Shown here: piece after piece, positions 41,966 to 52,094 of the stretch
How the letters are laid out: the number at the start of each line of letters is the position of its first letter
How positions within the stretch are numbered: the first letter of the stretch is position 1
Source of the DNA: Bacillus_BD oryzisoli_A
GTDB taxonomy: Bacteria; Bacillota; Bacilli; Bacillales; Cytobacillaceae
DNA: 64,000 nucleotides
Direction: 5' to 3'
Assembly (NCBI RefSeq): GCF_043641075.1
Contig: NZ_JBHZRC010000003.1
Span: forward strand, 310,001 to 374,000
Notes under the pieces: generated by a model
What the model saw: the letters and a program-made list of their open reading frames with translations, nothing else
Told to the model about the DNA's origin: nothing
Databases searched by the model: none
Made by a program: the position numbers and the translations under genes

Positions 41966-44683
41966 TTATCCTTTTTCTGCTATTACTCGATAAAGCATTG
42001 TCGCAAACTCAGCACGGGTTATGTTGTTTGTTGGTTTGAACAGGGTTCCATTCTCATAACCATTTGTGACGTTATTGGCCACAAGCGTTTCAATGTAAGA
42101 GTATGACCATTGATCCTTATTAACATCTGTAAAAGTGATTTGCCCGCTGCCTTTTAATTCATGTGCACGTACAAGAATAGCTGCCATTTGTTCTCTAGTT
42201 AAATTTCCATCTGGATTAAAGCTATTGGCAGTCATTCCATTAATAATCTGCGCATTTGCTGCAGCACCGATATAGTTAGACGCCCAGTGATTTTCGGGGA
42301 CATCTGTAAACGAGCTTGTCATAAGGGGTAAATCAAGTTGTCTAGCAATAATTGCTGCTGCCTCTGAACGACGGATTGAACCATTCGGGCCGAATGTTCC
42401 ATCAGGATATCCGCCGATTAGGTTTTCATCGTAAAGATAATTGATTTCCTTTTCTGCCCAATGACCTTGGATATCAGGAAATGCAGCCGTTGAACCTTCG
42501 ATATAATCAAGACTGAACAGATAAGGGTTATAATTATCAGAATAGTCCTTTAGGTTCGTTAGGACAACATAATATGTTCCCGGTGCGATATTTTCATAAA
42601 TAAACGATAAAAACTTTAAGTCTTCCATTTCATCTGCATATAAATCCGAATTATCCAGGACTCTTCCCTGTGAATTCACTAACATAGCTGCTGGATCATT
42701 GTAATAAGCGGAGTTACTAGTAGTGGTTGTGATAATCAAATCTCCACTTTTAGGTAGATTTACCTCATAAAAGTCTAGATCATCATAGGTTTGGAAATAC
42801 CCTCCACCTGTGGCACCAAATGGGAGCCAATTCGCTGAGTACATAGAGTCATTCGGTTCCACTTCAGCCACGAGTGAGTTATCATTAACCTCTCCTCCCG
42901 TTTCCATTTGGATGGATACATTATAGGGTTGTTCCGACCAGCGTCCATAATAGTCAAATACATCGAGATAATAAGTCCCAGGTTCTACGTTAACTGTTAA
43001 GCTATCGGTTCCTCCCATTAGATCACTATCTACTACACCGGCTTCAGTCAATCCATTCCCTTCTAATTTATATAAATTACCAATAAGGTCGATATGTCCC
43101 GCAAGATTTGATAGTTCAACTGTTAGACTTGAGTTCTCCTTCACATCAAAAGTAAACCAGTCCGAGTCAAAAGGTAAATCCATATTTTGATTTACAGAAG
43201 TGTTGATTTGAATTGTTTGAGCACCGTTTCTACTATCTGAAGCATCCCCTTGTAATGACGGCAGTGCTGACTGTAGAGCCAGCGTGGCATTCGCGATTCC
43301 ATAGCCGTTGTATTGACTCCAAGCTTTGCCGGTCTTAACCTGTGCCCCATGTTCTAATGCCCACTCAATTTCAGTAGGTCCCCATTCAGGGTGCTGTGCT
43401 TTTAGCAGTCCAGCAATTGCACTAATCATAGGAGCTGAGAATGAAGTTCCACTTTTATATGTGTAACCGCTAGAAATGGCAGTGCTGTATATATCTTCTC
43501 CTGGAGCTGTTATATCGACGGTGTCACCATAATTGGAAAAATACGCATTTTGATCGTATTCATTCGTTGCAGCAGCACTGATTACAGGTGCATATGAGGC
43601 AGGGTAGATCCATTCACTGGAGCTGTCATTACCAGCAGATGCAACCAGTACGATTCCTGCATCATAGGCAGCCCAAATAGCATCCTCCTCAATTGAACTT
43701 GAAGAATATCCTCCATAGCTCATATTAATAACATCAGCGTTTTGTTCAATTGCATAATAGATTCCATTTACAATATCAAAAGTTGAAGAACTTCCGGCCG
43801 AATCTGTTACTTTCACTGGTAAAATTTTTGCCTGTTGATCAATTCCCGCAATTCCTACTTGATCTGAATTAGCAGCAATAATACCGGCAATAAAAGTCCC
43901 GTGACCATTATCATCCGTGCTGTTTTCAGTATTATTCACAAAATTATATCCAGGCAGCACTCTTCCCGCTAAATCAGGATGGCTGGCGTTTACACCTGAA
44001 TCTAGGATAGCAATGGTTACATCTGAAGAACCTTTCTGAATGTCCCACGCTTCTTCCATTCCGATTTTACTTAAATAGTATTGCTGGGAGTAATCCGGAT
44101 CTTGAGGGATATACGATGTTTGTTGAATATAATCTGGGTCAGCTGAGATAAAATTGCTATTCTTTTGGAGTTCCAGTAGTTTAGTATCATAATCTACTGA
44201 ATCTGGAACTCTTACAAGTATTAGCTTCTGCCCATTTGGAAGTTTAGTAGAATTACTAATCTGTACGCCAAGCTCAGCAGCATCAAAGGATGATGTTTCT
44301 TTTATTTTTAAAATAATACCGCGATCATTTACAGTCGTTAAGTCTATTCTCTCGACACTTTGGAGTTTCACTTTCATGTCTTTTTTATAGCTTCTTCTTG
44401 ATTTCTCCAGGTCCTTATCTGTTATAGCAGGTTTCTTTTGTAAAGAAGTGCGGTTGTTTTTATTTTCTGCTTGAAGCTTAGAAAAGTTTGTGAATAATTC
44501 TTTTTTAACAGCATTATCCACTATAGAAGGACCGTTCTCTTTTTTACTTACTTGTTTTAGTTCACTCTTTATTTTATCCTTATCTATTACAATATTAAGT
44601 TCACTAGCTGCAATGGATTGAGGCAGTATGAACGTAGTACTGATTAAACCGATAAAGAAAAACTTTAACTTTCTCTTAAACAT
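41966..44683 (-). CDS. Subtilisin-like protease with pre-peptidase C-terminal domains and SLH domains
   Basis: The 905-residue secreted protein has a signal peptide (1-27), a long prodomain (to about 195), a peptidase S8 domain (about 200-475) with Asp228, His261 and Ser414, two PPC-like beta domains (about 490-720) and three SLH motifs (about 730-905). The PPC marks include PGTYYLDVFDYYG and PGTYYVVLTN. It should be an active surface protease. The ATG at 44681-44683 is preferred to a GTG four codons upstream that lies within the Shine-Dalgarno. It differs from the 549-residue SLH subtilase by its longer prodomain and PPC units, so the two are not recent duplicates. Confidence 0.94.
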   Translation of the reverse strand: MFKRKLKFFFIGLISTTFILPQSIAASELNIVIDKDKIKSELKQVSKKENGPSIVDNAVKKELFTNFSKLQAENKNNRTSLQKKPAITDKDLEKSRRSYKKDMKVKLQSVERIDLTTVNDRGIILKIKETSSFDAAELGVQISNSTKLPNGQKLILVRVPDSVDYDTKLLELQKNSNFISADPDYIQQTSYIPQDPDYSQQYYLSKIGMEEAWDIQKGSSDVTIAILDSGVNASHPDLAGRVLPGYNFVNNTENSTDDNGHGTFIAGIIAANSDQVGIAGIDQQAKILPVKVTDSAGSSSTFDIVNGIYYAIEQNADVINMSYGGYSSSSIEEDAIWAAYDAGIVLVASAGNDSSSEWIYPASYAPVISAAATNEYDQNAYFSNYGDTVDITAPGEDIYSTAISSGYTYKSGTSFSAPMISAIAGLLKAQHPEWGPTEIEWALEHGAQVKTGKAWSQYNGYGIANATLALQSALPSLQGDASDSRNGAQTIQINTSVNQNMDLPFDSDWFTFDVKENSSLTVELSNLAGHIDLIGNLYKLEGNGLTEAGVVDSDLMGGTDSLTVNVEPGTYYLDVFDYYGRWSEQPYNVSIQMETGGEVNDNSLVAEVEPNDSMYSANWLPFGATGGGYFQTYDDLDFYEVNLPKSGDLIITTTTSNSAYYNDPAAMLVNSQGRVLDNSDLYADEMEDLKFLSFIYENIAPGTYYVVLTNLKDYSDNYNPYLFSLDYIEGSTAAFPDIQGHWAEKEINYLYDENLIGGYPDGTFGPNGSIRRSEAAAIIARQLDLPLMTSSFTDVPENHWASNYIGAAANAQIINGMTANSFNPDGNLTREQMAAILVRAHELKGSGQITFTDVNKDQWSYSYIETLVANNVTNGYENGTLFKPTNNITRAEFATMLYRVIAEKG

Positions 44684-44846
44684 GGAATTGACCACCCCTT
44701 TATTACTATTATAATAGACCTAAAAATAATTTTGGGTGGTCAATTAATGGAAACTTTCCCATAAACTCTTTGTTTAAGTTAACTGCCTCATGTCATCACA
44801 TTTCATAACCTTCATCCTAGAGTTTTCTCTCATGAGAAGAGTAAAA

Positions 44847-44872
44847 AACACTGCAGATTGCTCTGCAGTGTT
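44847..44872 (-). terminator. Terminator of the first S-layer-like gene
   Basis: AACACTGCAG and CTGCAGTGTT pair perfectly, with six T following on the minus strand. Confidence 0.9.
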
Positions 44873-44881
44873 TTATCATTA

Positions 44882-47773
44882 TTAGCGCTTGTTTACAACA
44901 TATTCGTCAGCGTCTTTCTCTCCGTCACCATCAACATCAAAATATTTCACAACAAACGCATTTACACGGTTACCAAATTCATCAGTGATTGCTTTTGAAC
45001 CGCTGAAGCTTGGATCGTAGTGAAGTGTTGTTGGAACATATCCTTGAAGATCAATATATTCAGAAATTGCTTCAGAACCGATTTCAACTAGTTCAGCATG
45101 AGTTAGATTATCAACTAATAATTGTGCAAGCTCTGCTTCAGAGCAGTACACTAATGCTCCAGCTAATGCTTCTGCAGTTAAGTGTTCAACTAACCATGCA
45201 GTTAGTTCGTCTTCATTTAATTCTGCAAGTTCATCAATTTCAGTTACAAATGCTGTTGCAATCTCTTCTTTAGTTAAATACTTTGCAATAATAGCAGCCT
45301 GTTCTTCTTTGCTTAAGTTAGCAATTAATTCATTCGCAATTTCTTGGGCAGATGCACCATCTTCAAGAATTAAAGATGCAATAACTGCTTCTGTTAAGTT
45401 TTCAATTAATCCAGAATCTAAGCCTAAGCCGTCAAATTCTTCAACTGAAAGAACAAGCTTTTTCTTGTCATCTTCATTAATATTAGAAGCTTTCTTGCCG
45501 TAAGCTACACTGTTTACCTCTTGATCTAATCTAGTAGTACCAGTGAATAGACGGAAGTCTGGTGCTTCAAAATCTTGAACTTCTTCATCAAATGTAAGTT
45601 CAATTGTATCAATGCTTCCATCATTGTCTAAGTCTTTCTCTAATACTTTAATTACTCTTGGAGCGTTAACACTGTTTCTGAATGTAGTAGAAGTTGAAAC
45701 TGGTCCAACAGCTACAGAATCGCTTTCTTCATAACGATCATCATCTTCATGTGCTTCGTAATCCACTACACCTGTAGCTGTTACATCAGCTGAAGAAGCA
45801 CCATTTAGAGAATACGCTACAACTGCTACATCAGCATCGATGGCTGGGTTGCTCCAAGAATCATCCTCAATATCACCAGAGATGGTTACTGTACCACCTG
45901 GGTAAATATCAACAAAGTTGCTGCCCGCTAAGTCTGATCCCCACTGAGTATCATCTGCACCAACTGCATTCTCCAATTCGGAATCAACTAACCATGGAGC
46001 AGGATGTACACGGATTGTATTAGCACCTGTATTTGTAATTGTATAATTCACACGCGCAGTTAAATCATCATCTCTACCATCTGCAGTTGTTGGAGGTAGG
46101 AATGGCTTACCACTTTGGTTAAGGAATGTTAATTGGAATCCTTTTACATCCTCAACATTCCAAGATGCATCACCAAAGATTGCTTTTCTAGCAGTATCAG
46201 TTAAATCAATCACACCAAGTTTTGCACCTAGTTGACCATTATCTACACGTGATGGCTGGAAGTTTGTAAAATCATCACTAGATGATACCGGCTCTCCAGC
46301 TTCAAGTTGTCCGCTTTGTGCATTATTAGCAGAGTTCTGATCAATCCAAGCGATTGGAGTAGCATTATCGTTTACTGCAGTACTAGCTAAAGTAACTTTA
46401 GCTTCACCTTTTGAATCTAGTTTAACAACACCTTGTTTTGCTCCAAATTGTACAAAATATGCAGCTTTCGGATTGTTATTTAATACATCATCAACATTTT
46501 CTTCAATTGCTACGTTTACATATCCGCCCGCAAATGGTGTTCCATCTGGTTTATTTACTTTAATTACATACTCACGGCCGTTATGCTCGTCACCTGTAAT
46601 GCTCTCATCGTTATTATTGTCAATAGCGATTGATGCATATTTAGTTCTTTTACCTTCGATTTCAATCTTATATTTTGTTAAACCGAATGTAAGTGCTGGT
46701 GCTTTAACATACAATTCAGTATTTTTCTCAAAACGATCATTTTGAGTATTTGGAACCTGTGGTTCTCCACCATCTGTATCATCTTCTTGGTAGCTTCCAT
46801 CTAGGAATACAATAGGAGTAACCGTATCATTTGTACCAGTTACAGTAAATGTCGCTTTACCATCTTTATCTGTTCTGATTTCAGCAGCTGCTTCTTCACC
46901 ATCAGTAGATTGGTAAGGAATTACTGATTTATTATCACTGTTTGTAACAGTAACGTTTCTTTGTTTATCTTTAGTTGTTTCTAAGTTTTCTTCAAAAGTA
47001 ACATTTAGAACAACGCCTTGAAGTGGTAAACCATCAGAGCTTTTATATGTTACAGTGTAAGTTTTTGCTTTACCATTCGCAAGTTCATTACCTTGGCTAT
47101 CGCCTTCAATAGTAAGAGTTGGTTTAGCAACAGGAGCTGGCTTACCTACCTTAATACGAACTCCTGGTACTTCCGCACGGTGAACAAATACTGGGAATTG
47201 ACCACGTGTTACATTAGCACCTGGATCAAATTCTCCTTGTGATACACCTGCTACAATTCCAAGGCTAGCAAGAACGTTAACATACTCTTTTCCCCAGCCA
47301 GTATTGTCTCTGAAATCTATTTCAACTTCTTTATCTAGTTCTAAACCGTATGCTTCAACTGTCATTTTTGCTAATTCTTCACGAGTAATCGTGTTTTCTG
47401 GCTTAAATGATCCATCACCATAACCGTTGATAACACCTGGCTTTTGCGCTTGAAGTGCTGCAACATATTTTGAAGCCCAGTGATCTTTAGTATCTCCAAA
47501 GCTAGCTTTTGCATTGTCATCAATATCAAGACCTAGTGCTACTGCAAGCATTTTTGCAGCTTCACCACGTTTAATTTCTGCATAAGGCTGATATGATCCA
47601 TCAGGATATCCGCCAATTGCACCTTTGCCTACTAAATAATCTACTGCCTCTTTTGCCCAAGTAGGAATTTGATCATTGAAACCTGCTGCTCCTACAGTTA
47701 GTCCAGGAGCTGCGGAAGCAACAACTGCAGCTGCTGCAGTTCCAGCGATAAATTTACGGTAAGATTTTGCCAT
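44882..47773 (-). CDS. Large S-layer-like protein with N-terminal SLH and Ig-like domains
   Basis: The 963-residue product has a signal peptide (1-29), three SLH motifs (about 30-205), several Ig-like beta domains, and near the C-terminus (about 790-905) a helical array of LTxEELAxxL-type units set into a beta domain. Acidic loops such as DNNNDESITGDEH, DLDNDGSIDTIE and DVDGDGEKDADE look like calcium sites, common in S-layer proteins. A single cysteine (LVYCSEAE) is unusual for an S-layer protein. A near-consensus sigma-A promoter and GGGGAGG site suggest strong expression, so this is the best candidate for the main S-layer subunit. Identity of the true main subunit is not proven. Confidence 0.88.
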   Translation of the reverse strand: MAKSYRKFIAGTAAAAVVASAAPGLTVGAAGFNDQIPTWAKEAVDYLVGKGAIGGYPDGSYQPYAEIKRGEAAKMLAVALGLDIDDNAKASFGDTKDHWASKYVAALQAQKPGVINGYGDGSFKPENTITREELAKMTVEAYGLELDKEVEIDFRDNTGWGKEYVNVLASLGIVAGVSQGEFDPGANVTRGQFPVFVHRAEVPGVRIKVGKPAPVAKPTLTIEGDSQGNELANGKAKTYTVTYKSSDGLPLQGVVLNVTFEENLETTKDKQRNVTVTNSDNKSVIPYQSTDGEEAAAEIRTDKDGKATFTVTGTNDTVTPIVFLDGSYQEDDTDGGEPQVPNTQNDRFEKNTELYVKAPALTFGLTKYKIEIEGKRTKYASIAIDNNNDESITGDEHNGREYVIKVNKPDGTPFAGGYVNVAIEENVDDVLNNNPKAAYFVQFGAKQGVVKLDSKGEAKVTLASTAVNDNATPIAWIDQNSANNAQSGQLEAGEPVSSSDDFTNFQPSRVDNGQLGAKLGVIDLTDTARKAIFGDASWNVEDVKGFQLTFLNQSGKPFLPPTTADGRDDDLTARVNYTITNTGANTIRVHPAPWLVDSELENAVGADDTQWGSDLAGSNFVDIYPGGTVTISGDIEDDSWSNPAIDADVAVVAYSLNGASSADVTATGVVDYEAHEDDDRYEESDSVAVGPVSTSTTFRNSVNAPRVIKVLEKDLDNDGSIDTIELTFDEEVQDFEAPDFRLFTGTTRLDQEVNSVAYGKKASNINEDDKKKLVLSVEEFDGLGLDSGLIENLTEAVIASLILEDGASAQEIANELIANLSKEEQAAIIAKYLTKEEIATAFVTEIDELAELNEDELTAWLVEHLTAEALAGALVYCSEAELAQLLVDNLTHAELVEIGSEAISEYIDLQGYVPTTLHYDPSFSGSKAITDEFGNRVNAFVVKYFDVDGDGEKDADEYVVNKR

Positions 47774-47892
47774 TGAGATATTTCCTCCCCTTTTGTATAA
47801 AAGAAATAATTTCTTATATTATCAAAGCTATTCCAAGAATCTATTAATTTGGTAATTATGTAACTCTTAAAATAGCCCCTCAAACGAGTTTT

Positions 47893-47921
47893 AGTATAGA
47901 TTGTAATCAGAATATTGTCAA
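47893..47921 (-). promoter_or_regulatory. Strong sigma-A promoter of the S-layer-like gene
   Basis: On the minus strand TTGACA (47921-47916), a 17-base spacer and TATACT (47898-47893) are close to consensus. Transcription near 47886 would leave a leader of about 112 bases, long enough for mRNA-stabilising structure. Confidence 0.8.
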
Positions 47922-48588
47922 TCTTCAAATAAGTGAAAATTACATCTATACGAAATTTTACAAATCCTTTACATGTGTTTATTCATATAAAATAGTATGA
48001 ATAAATATTTCTAATCACTAACTCTCTGGATCTCCAGAATAATCATTAAGTGTATTCTCATTAATAAAACTAGAATTTATGTATATAAAAAACTAGCATT
48101 CTATATAGAGAACGTACTCTTTTAAGAACACCTTAGATACAAGTGTCCCTGTAACTCTGTACTCATTATAAGTTAGAATATTTGATATTTCAACGGTTAA
48201 TTATCGACAAAGGTTAGTATTTAGTCCCATAGCAATCGATGAATAATTGTTTTTTTTGTCGAACAGCGTATGTTTTTTTCTCGACTGAGTTTTTTAAAAC
48301 GAACTAATGTCCTGCATTCTTAACTATTAAATAAGGACTCTAGTATGAAAAATATCTTGTAAAAATAAAAAAAGAGACCAAATATAGCAGCGTCCATCTA
48401 GAATGCAATTCTTTGTTAAACAGCTACTAAGAATTTTTTCGACACGATTTCTATGATATGTTTTAATTTTTTCAAATATACATAATAATTAAATATTTTT
48501 TATAAAGAATATTGTGTTCTTTATTTTGAACTGTTATAATTCAAACAGGCCAACATTGTTCCATGTATTTATTACGTGAGGCTATTTA
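47922..48588. other. Long AT-rich intergenic region, no gene seen
   Basis: No open frame with a credible start and no clear RNA gene was found between the S-layer promoter and the duplicated start element. The length is unusual for this dense region. Confidence 0.45.
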
Positions 48589-48664
48589 GGCTTACAATAA
48601 AAGGGGAAGATCAATAATGGAAACTGTGGTTGGTAAGCCATTGAGATATTCCTCCCCTTTTATT
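48589..48664. other. Copy of the S-layer translation start inside a foldable element
   Basis: On the minus strand AAAAGGGGAGGAATATCTCA plus ATGGC (start ATG 48641-48639) repeats, with one base missing, the leader and start of the S-layer gene at 47773. The copy continues as a 19-codon frame. TCCTCCCCTTTTATT (48650-48664) pairs with AATAAAAGGGGAAGA (48596-48610), and GTAAGCC (48633-48639) pairs with GGCTTAC (48589-48595). The two stems cross, so they form a pseudoknot or alternate. It may be a relic of a lost S-layer gene or a regulatory leader. Confidence 0.5.
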
Positions 48665-48700
48665 ACTTAACAAGTTAAATTAGATAATAACTTCTAAATA

Positions 48701-48741
48701 AAAAAGGAGCCCCGTAGATTTTATCTACGGGGCTCCTTTTT
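48701..48741 (-). terminator. Terminator of the second S-layer-like gene
   Basis: AAAAAGGAGCCCCGTAGAT and ATCTACGGGGCTCCTTTTT are perfect 19-base complements with a 3-base loop, giving a strong terminator on either strand. Confidence 0.96.
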
Positions 48742-48757
48742 TGTCCTATGACAAATA

Positions 48758-51589
48758 TTATTGAATATTAGTTAATTGAATCACTGGTACTGTAACATCT
48801 TTACCTTCTACAGTTACTTCACGTTCTGCAACTGTGTAGCCATCTCTAATGACGGCTAAAGTGTATGTTCCATCCATTAATGCTAATTCTGCTGTTCCAG
48901 CTTCAGTTGTTGTTAACACTGTTTCAATTGAGCCATCTTCATTGAAGACAACTACATATGCATCTTCTTCGTTCGTATTTGTTTCGTCAACTACACGGAA
49001 ATTAACCTTGTGTGTATCTGCTACTTCGTTTACTTCAATCTTAAGCTCTTTCTCTTCACCTGATCCAAGAGTTGCAGTTGTATCAATATCAACAAATTCC
49101 TCTGGTAAATCAATTTCTAAATCATATGAACCCGCAGAAAGATCTTCGAATGTAATAGATGAACCATTTTCAGCAACCTCACCAGTCAGTTTTCCTGGTA
49201 CCGCTCCATCAGCAAGGTCTACTGCATCGATAGAATCGTCAAGAAGTTCAGCTAAAATAGTATCTGTAATTTCTACAGCATTTCCTTCATTATCAACAAA
49301 GTTTACTGTTAGTGATGCATCCCCACCAACAGCTGGAGAATAATTGACAGCTGACAGATCATCACCTGCGTTCACTACTTGATTAGTCGTGAATGTATCC
49401 ATGCCAGGACCACGTACGACTACTTTATAAGATCCAGCTTCTACAGATGTTAATTCATATGAACCGTTTGAACCTGTAGTATCACTATATTTTTGATCGC
49501 CATCCGCATCATAATAGGTAACTGTTGCATTTGCTATAGGTGATAGAGAGCCGTTTAGGCGGACAAATCCAGCCACATCCCCTGTTATAGCAACAGCATC
49601 TAAAGTGATAGGAGCTATTGTTTTTACAGTATTCTTCGTTACTGTTTGTGGTGCAGTTATTTCAGTATCATACCCACTCATAGATACTTCTACTTTATAA
49701 TCGCCTGCTTCAACACCTGTAAACTCATACTCTCCTGAAGCATTTGACTTCGTTGTAGCTTTAATAGAACCATCTGCATTAAGAAGATTAACCGCTGCTC
49801 CTTCTAATCCAGTCACAGTACCTGTTACAACACCTGCTGGTACAACTCTCTTCTCGATGTCCTCGTCACCATCAACTGTCACGTCATAGTTTGCTGTAAC
49901 GACATGGTCTCCAGACAATCGTAAAGTGTAATTTCCAGGGGCAACACGTGAGAATGTAAATGTTAACGTTTCAATAGTTGTAGCTGCACTATCAGCTGGC
50001 AACACAACCGTATCAACAACTGTGTTTCCATTTAAAAGTTCTAAAGTATAAGTTGAATCCTCTATATTAAATACATCATTTAACGCTTCTGCACCAAAGG
50101 CAGCATTAATTGTGTGACCTTCTTCAAGCTGAACATCATGAGTTAGATCCGTTCCTTCAGCAACTTCAATCGTAGTATTATAAATGGCAGAAGTTTCAGT
50201 GTTGTCATCTACAACAATTGTATACGTTCCACCTAGTAATTTAAGGTTATCAAACTTGTATGCTCCATCTTTAATTTCTGCCGGCTCAGCTGCTAGCTCT
50301 CCATCAGCATTTTTAAGCAGAACTGTACCTGTAGTTACTTTTGTATTGTCTGCATTAAGAACGGCTCCTGTTAGATCCATTGCAGCAATCGCATCTAGTT
50401 GGATACCATTAAGATTGTTCACAACTTCTTCTTTATCTAACGTAATGGTTTGAACAAACTCTTTATAGTCATCAAGTGTAACCGTTTGGCGATATTCAGC
50501 ACCTAATTCAAGTGCATTCTTTGCATCAGTTTGATTGATTTCATAAGCTCCATCTTCTGCAGTAACATCTGCAACAGTTACCCAAGCATCTGATTCTTCA
50601 TCATACGATTCAAGCTTAACTTTTGCATCAAGTGGCGCTCCTGTTGCATGATCAACAATTACACCAGAAACCTTAATTGCTGAAGTATTAATTTTTGCTC
50701 CAATATCTTTTGTAAATGAAGTTACTTTATCTGCTGATACGTTAACTTTCTCAACAACTGTTTCAAAGCCATTAGCTGTGATTGTTGCATCATACGTCCC
50801 AGGAGCAATATTTGTTATAGTAAAATAGCCTGCTTCATTTGTTGTTGTCGTTTTCCCATCAATTGTTACCGTTGCACCTTCAATACGAGTATCATTTGTA
50901 ACAATAAATCCGGCAACACCAGAAGCTAATGCTTCAGGAATTTTCACATCGATACGAACATCTTCCTTTTCTGTACGGTGTACAAATGTAGCTGCTTCTG
51001 CACGTGTTACCGTATCAGTTGGAAGGAACATTCCGTTTTCCCCGCCGACAATACCTAAACTTGCAAGAATATCGATTGCTGCTTGAGCCTCTGCATAGTT
51101 TGCTTTATCCGGGAACTCAACCTTTGTAGCTTCGTTAAGCTTTAATTGTGGATATGCTTTAACAATCATTTTTGCAAAGTCTTGACGAGAAATCTTTTGG
51201 TCAGGCTTGAAAGTTCCATCACCGAATCCACCGATGACACCTTCAGTATTATTTACAATCGCAGCAACATAGCTTGATGCCCAGTGTGATTGAGGAATAT
51301 CATCAAAATTAGCTTTTTTACTTTCATCAATTTCAAGACCTAATGTTAGAGCAAGGATTTTAGCTGCTTCTGCACGAGTAATATCATTGTTTGGCAAGAA
51401 TGTTCCATTCTCATAACCATCAAGAACATTTTTTCCTACTAAATATTCAATTGCATTTTTCGCCCAATGTCCTTGAACATCCGTAAATTCAGCTGCAAAA
51501 CTTGCTGTAGGTACTACTGAAACTACTACTGCAGCAGCTGCTGCACCTGCTAAAAATTTACGGATGTTGTTTTTTGTTGATTTTGTCAT
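48758..51589 (-). CDS. Large SLH protein with carboxypeptidase-regulatory-like / CNA-B-like domains
   Basis: The 943-residue product has a signal peptide (1-33), three SLH motifs (about 34-210) and about nine beta-sandwich units of the carboxypeptidase regulatory or CNA-B type. Typical motifs are VAGFIVTNDTRIEGATV with NEAGYFTITNIAPGTY, SNASGEYEFTGVEAGDY and GSNGSYELTSVEAGSY. No enzyme domain is present. GGGGG precedes the ATG. It is a rod-like surface protein, perhaps a second S-layer protein or a stalk. Near-identical tri-SLH N-termini link it to the protein at 44882-47773, but their distal parts differ. Confidence 0.9.
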   Translation of the reverse strand: MTKSTKNNIRKFLAGAAAAAVVVSVVPTASFAAEFTDVQGHWAKNAIEYLVGKNVLDGYENGTFLPNNDITRAEAAKILALTLGLEIDESKKANFDDIPQSHWASSYVAAIVNNTEGVIGGFGDGTFKPDQKISRQDFAKMIVKAYPQLKLNEATKVEFPDKANYAEAQAAIDILASLGIVGGENGMFLPTDTVTRAEAATFVHRTEKEDVRIDVKIPEALASGVAGFIVTNDTRIEGATVTIDGKTTTTNEAGYFTITNIAPGTYDATITANGFETVVEKVNVSADKVTSFTKDIGAKINTSAIKVSGVIVDHATGAPLDAKVKLESYDEESDAWVTVADVTAEDGAYEINQTDAKNALELGAEYRQTVTLDDYKEFVQTITLDKEEVVNNLNGIQLDAIAAMDLTGAVLNADNTKVTTGTVLLKNADGELAAEPAEIKDGAYKFDNLKLLGGTYTIVVDDNTETSAIYNTTIEVAEGTDLTHDVQLEEGHTINAAFGAEALNDVFNIEDSTYTLELLNGNTVVDTVVLPADSAATTIETLTFTFSRVAPGNYTLRLSGDHVVTANYDVTVDGDEDIEKRVVPAGVVTGTVTGLEGAAVNLLNADGSIKATTKSNASGEYEFTGVEAGDYKVEVSMSGYDTEITAPQTVTKNTVKTIAPITLDAVAITGDVAGFVRLNGSLSPIANATVTYYDADGDQKYSDTTGSNGSYELTSVEAGSYKVVVRGPGMDTFTTNQVVNAGDDLSAVNYSPAVGGDASLTVNFVDNEGNAVEITDTILAELLDDSIDAVDLADGAVPGKLTGEVAENGSSITFEDLSAGSYDLEIDLPEEFVDIDTTATLGSGEEKELKIEVNEVADTHKVNFRVVDETNTNEEDAYVVVFNEDGSIETVLTTTEAGTAELALMDGTYTLAVIRDGYTVAEREVTVEGKDVTVPVIQLTNIQ

Positions 51590-52094
51590 TGATGAAATTC
51601 CCCCATTAATTGTTTATTTTTTAAATTAACTATTCTTATAAAAATACTGTGATTAAGATATTAAAAAAAATGTTTTAACTAAGTTCTTAATTTAGTGGGC
51701 TGCTTAACAACCTCACCTCTGAAGTATATCAAAAATATACTAGGAAAAAAGACCTTATGACTAATTACATATAACTACCAGGATATACAGCTTTTTCTTC
51801 TATAGTGATAAATCTTTATATATCACGTAATTCCCCAGTATTAAAAATAAAATCCACTTCAAATCATGTGTAATAAATATCATATTCCGAATGGTTACTT
51901 ACCATTATAATTAGTGGATTAATGACAAATTTTAGCACGAGATACTATAGTAGGAATATAAAAATCAGACTAAAATCAATTAATCCAGTAAATGATTAGA
52001 GTGAAAATAAGTATTTTATACTATCAATCCATAGTGTTATTTGGTAAAATTATACTATATAGGTGTTTTGATGCTGCGAAAGGGGAACACATAT
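51590..52094. other. Divergent upstream region with two small dyads
   Basis: This holds the leaders of the SLH gene and the diguanylate cyclase gene. AGTATAT/ATATACT (51723-51741) and GTGATA/TATCAC (51805-51826) are short inverted repeats and could be operators. No promoter could be fixed with confidence. Confidence 0.4.

Noticed and set aside
48849..49343. 164-codon frame opposite the large SLH gene
   Set aside because: It is a shadow of repeated Thr/Glu/Val codons on the other strand; no start signal, biased Ser/Thr composition.
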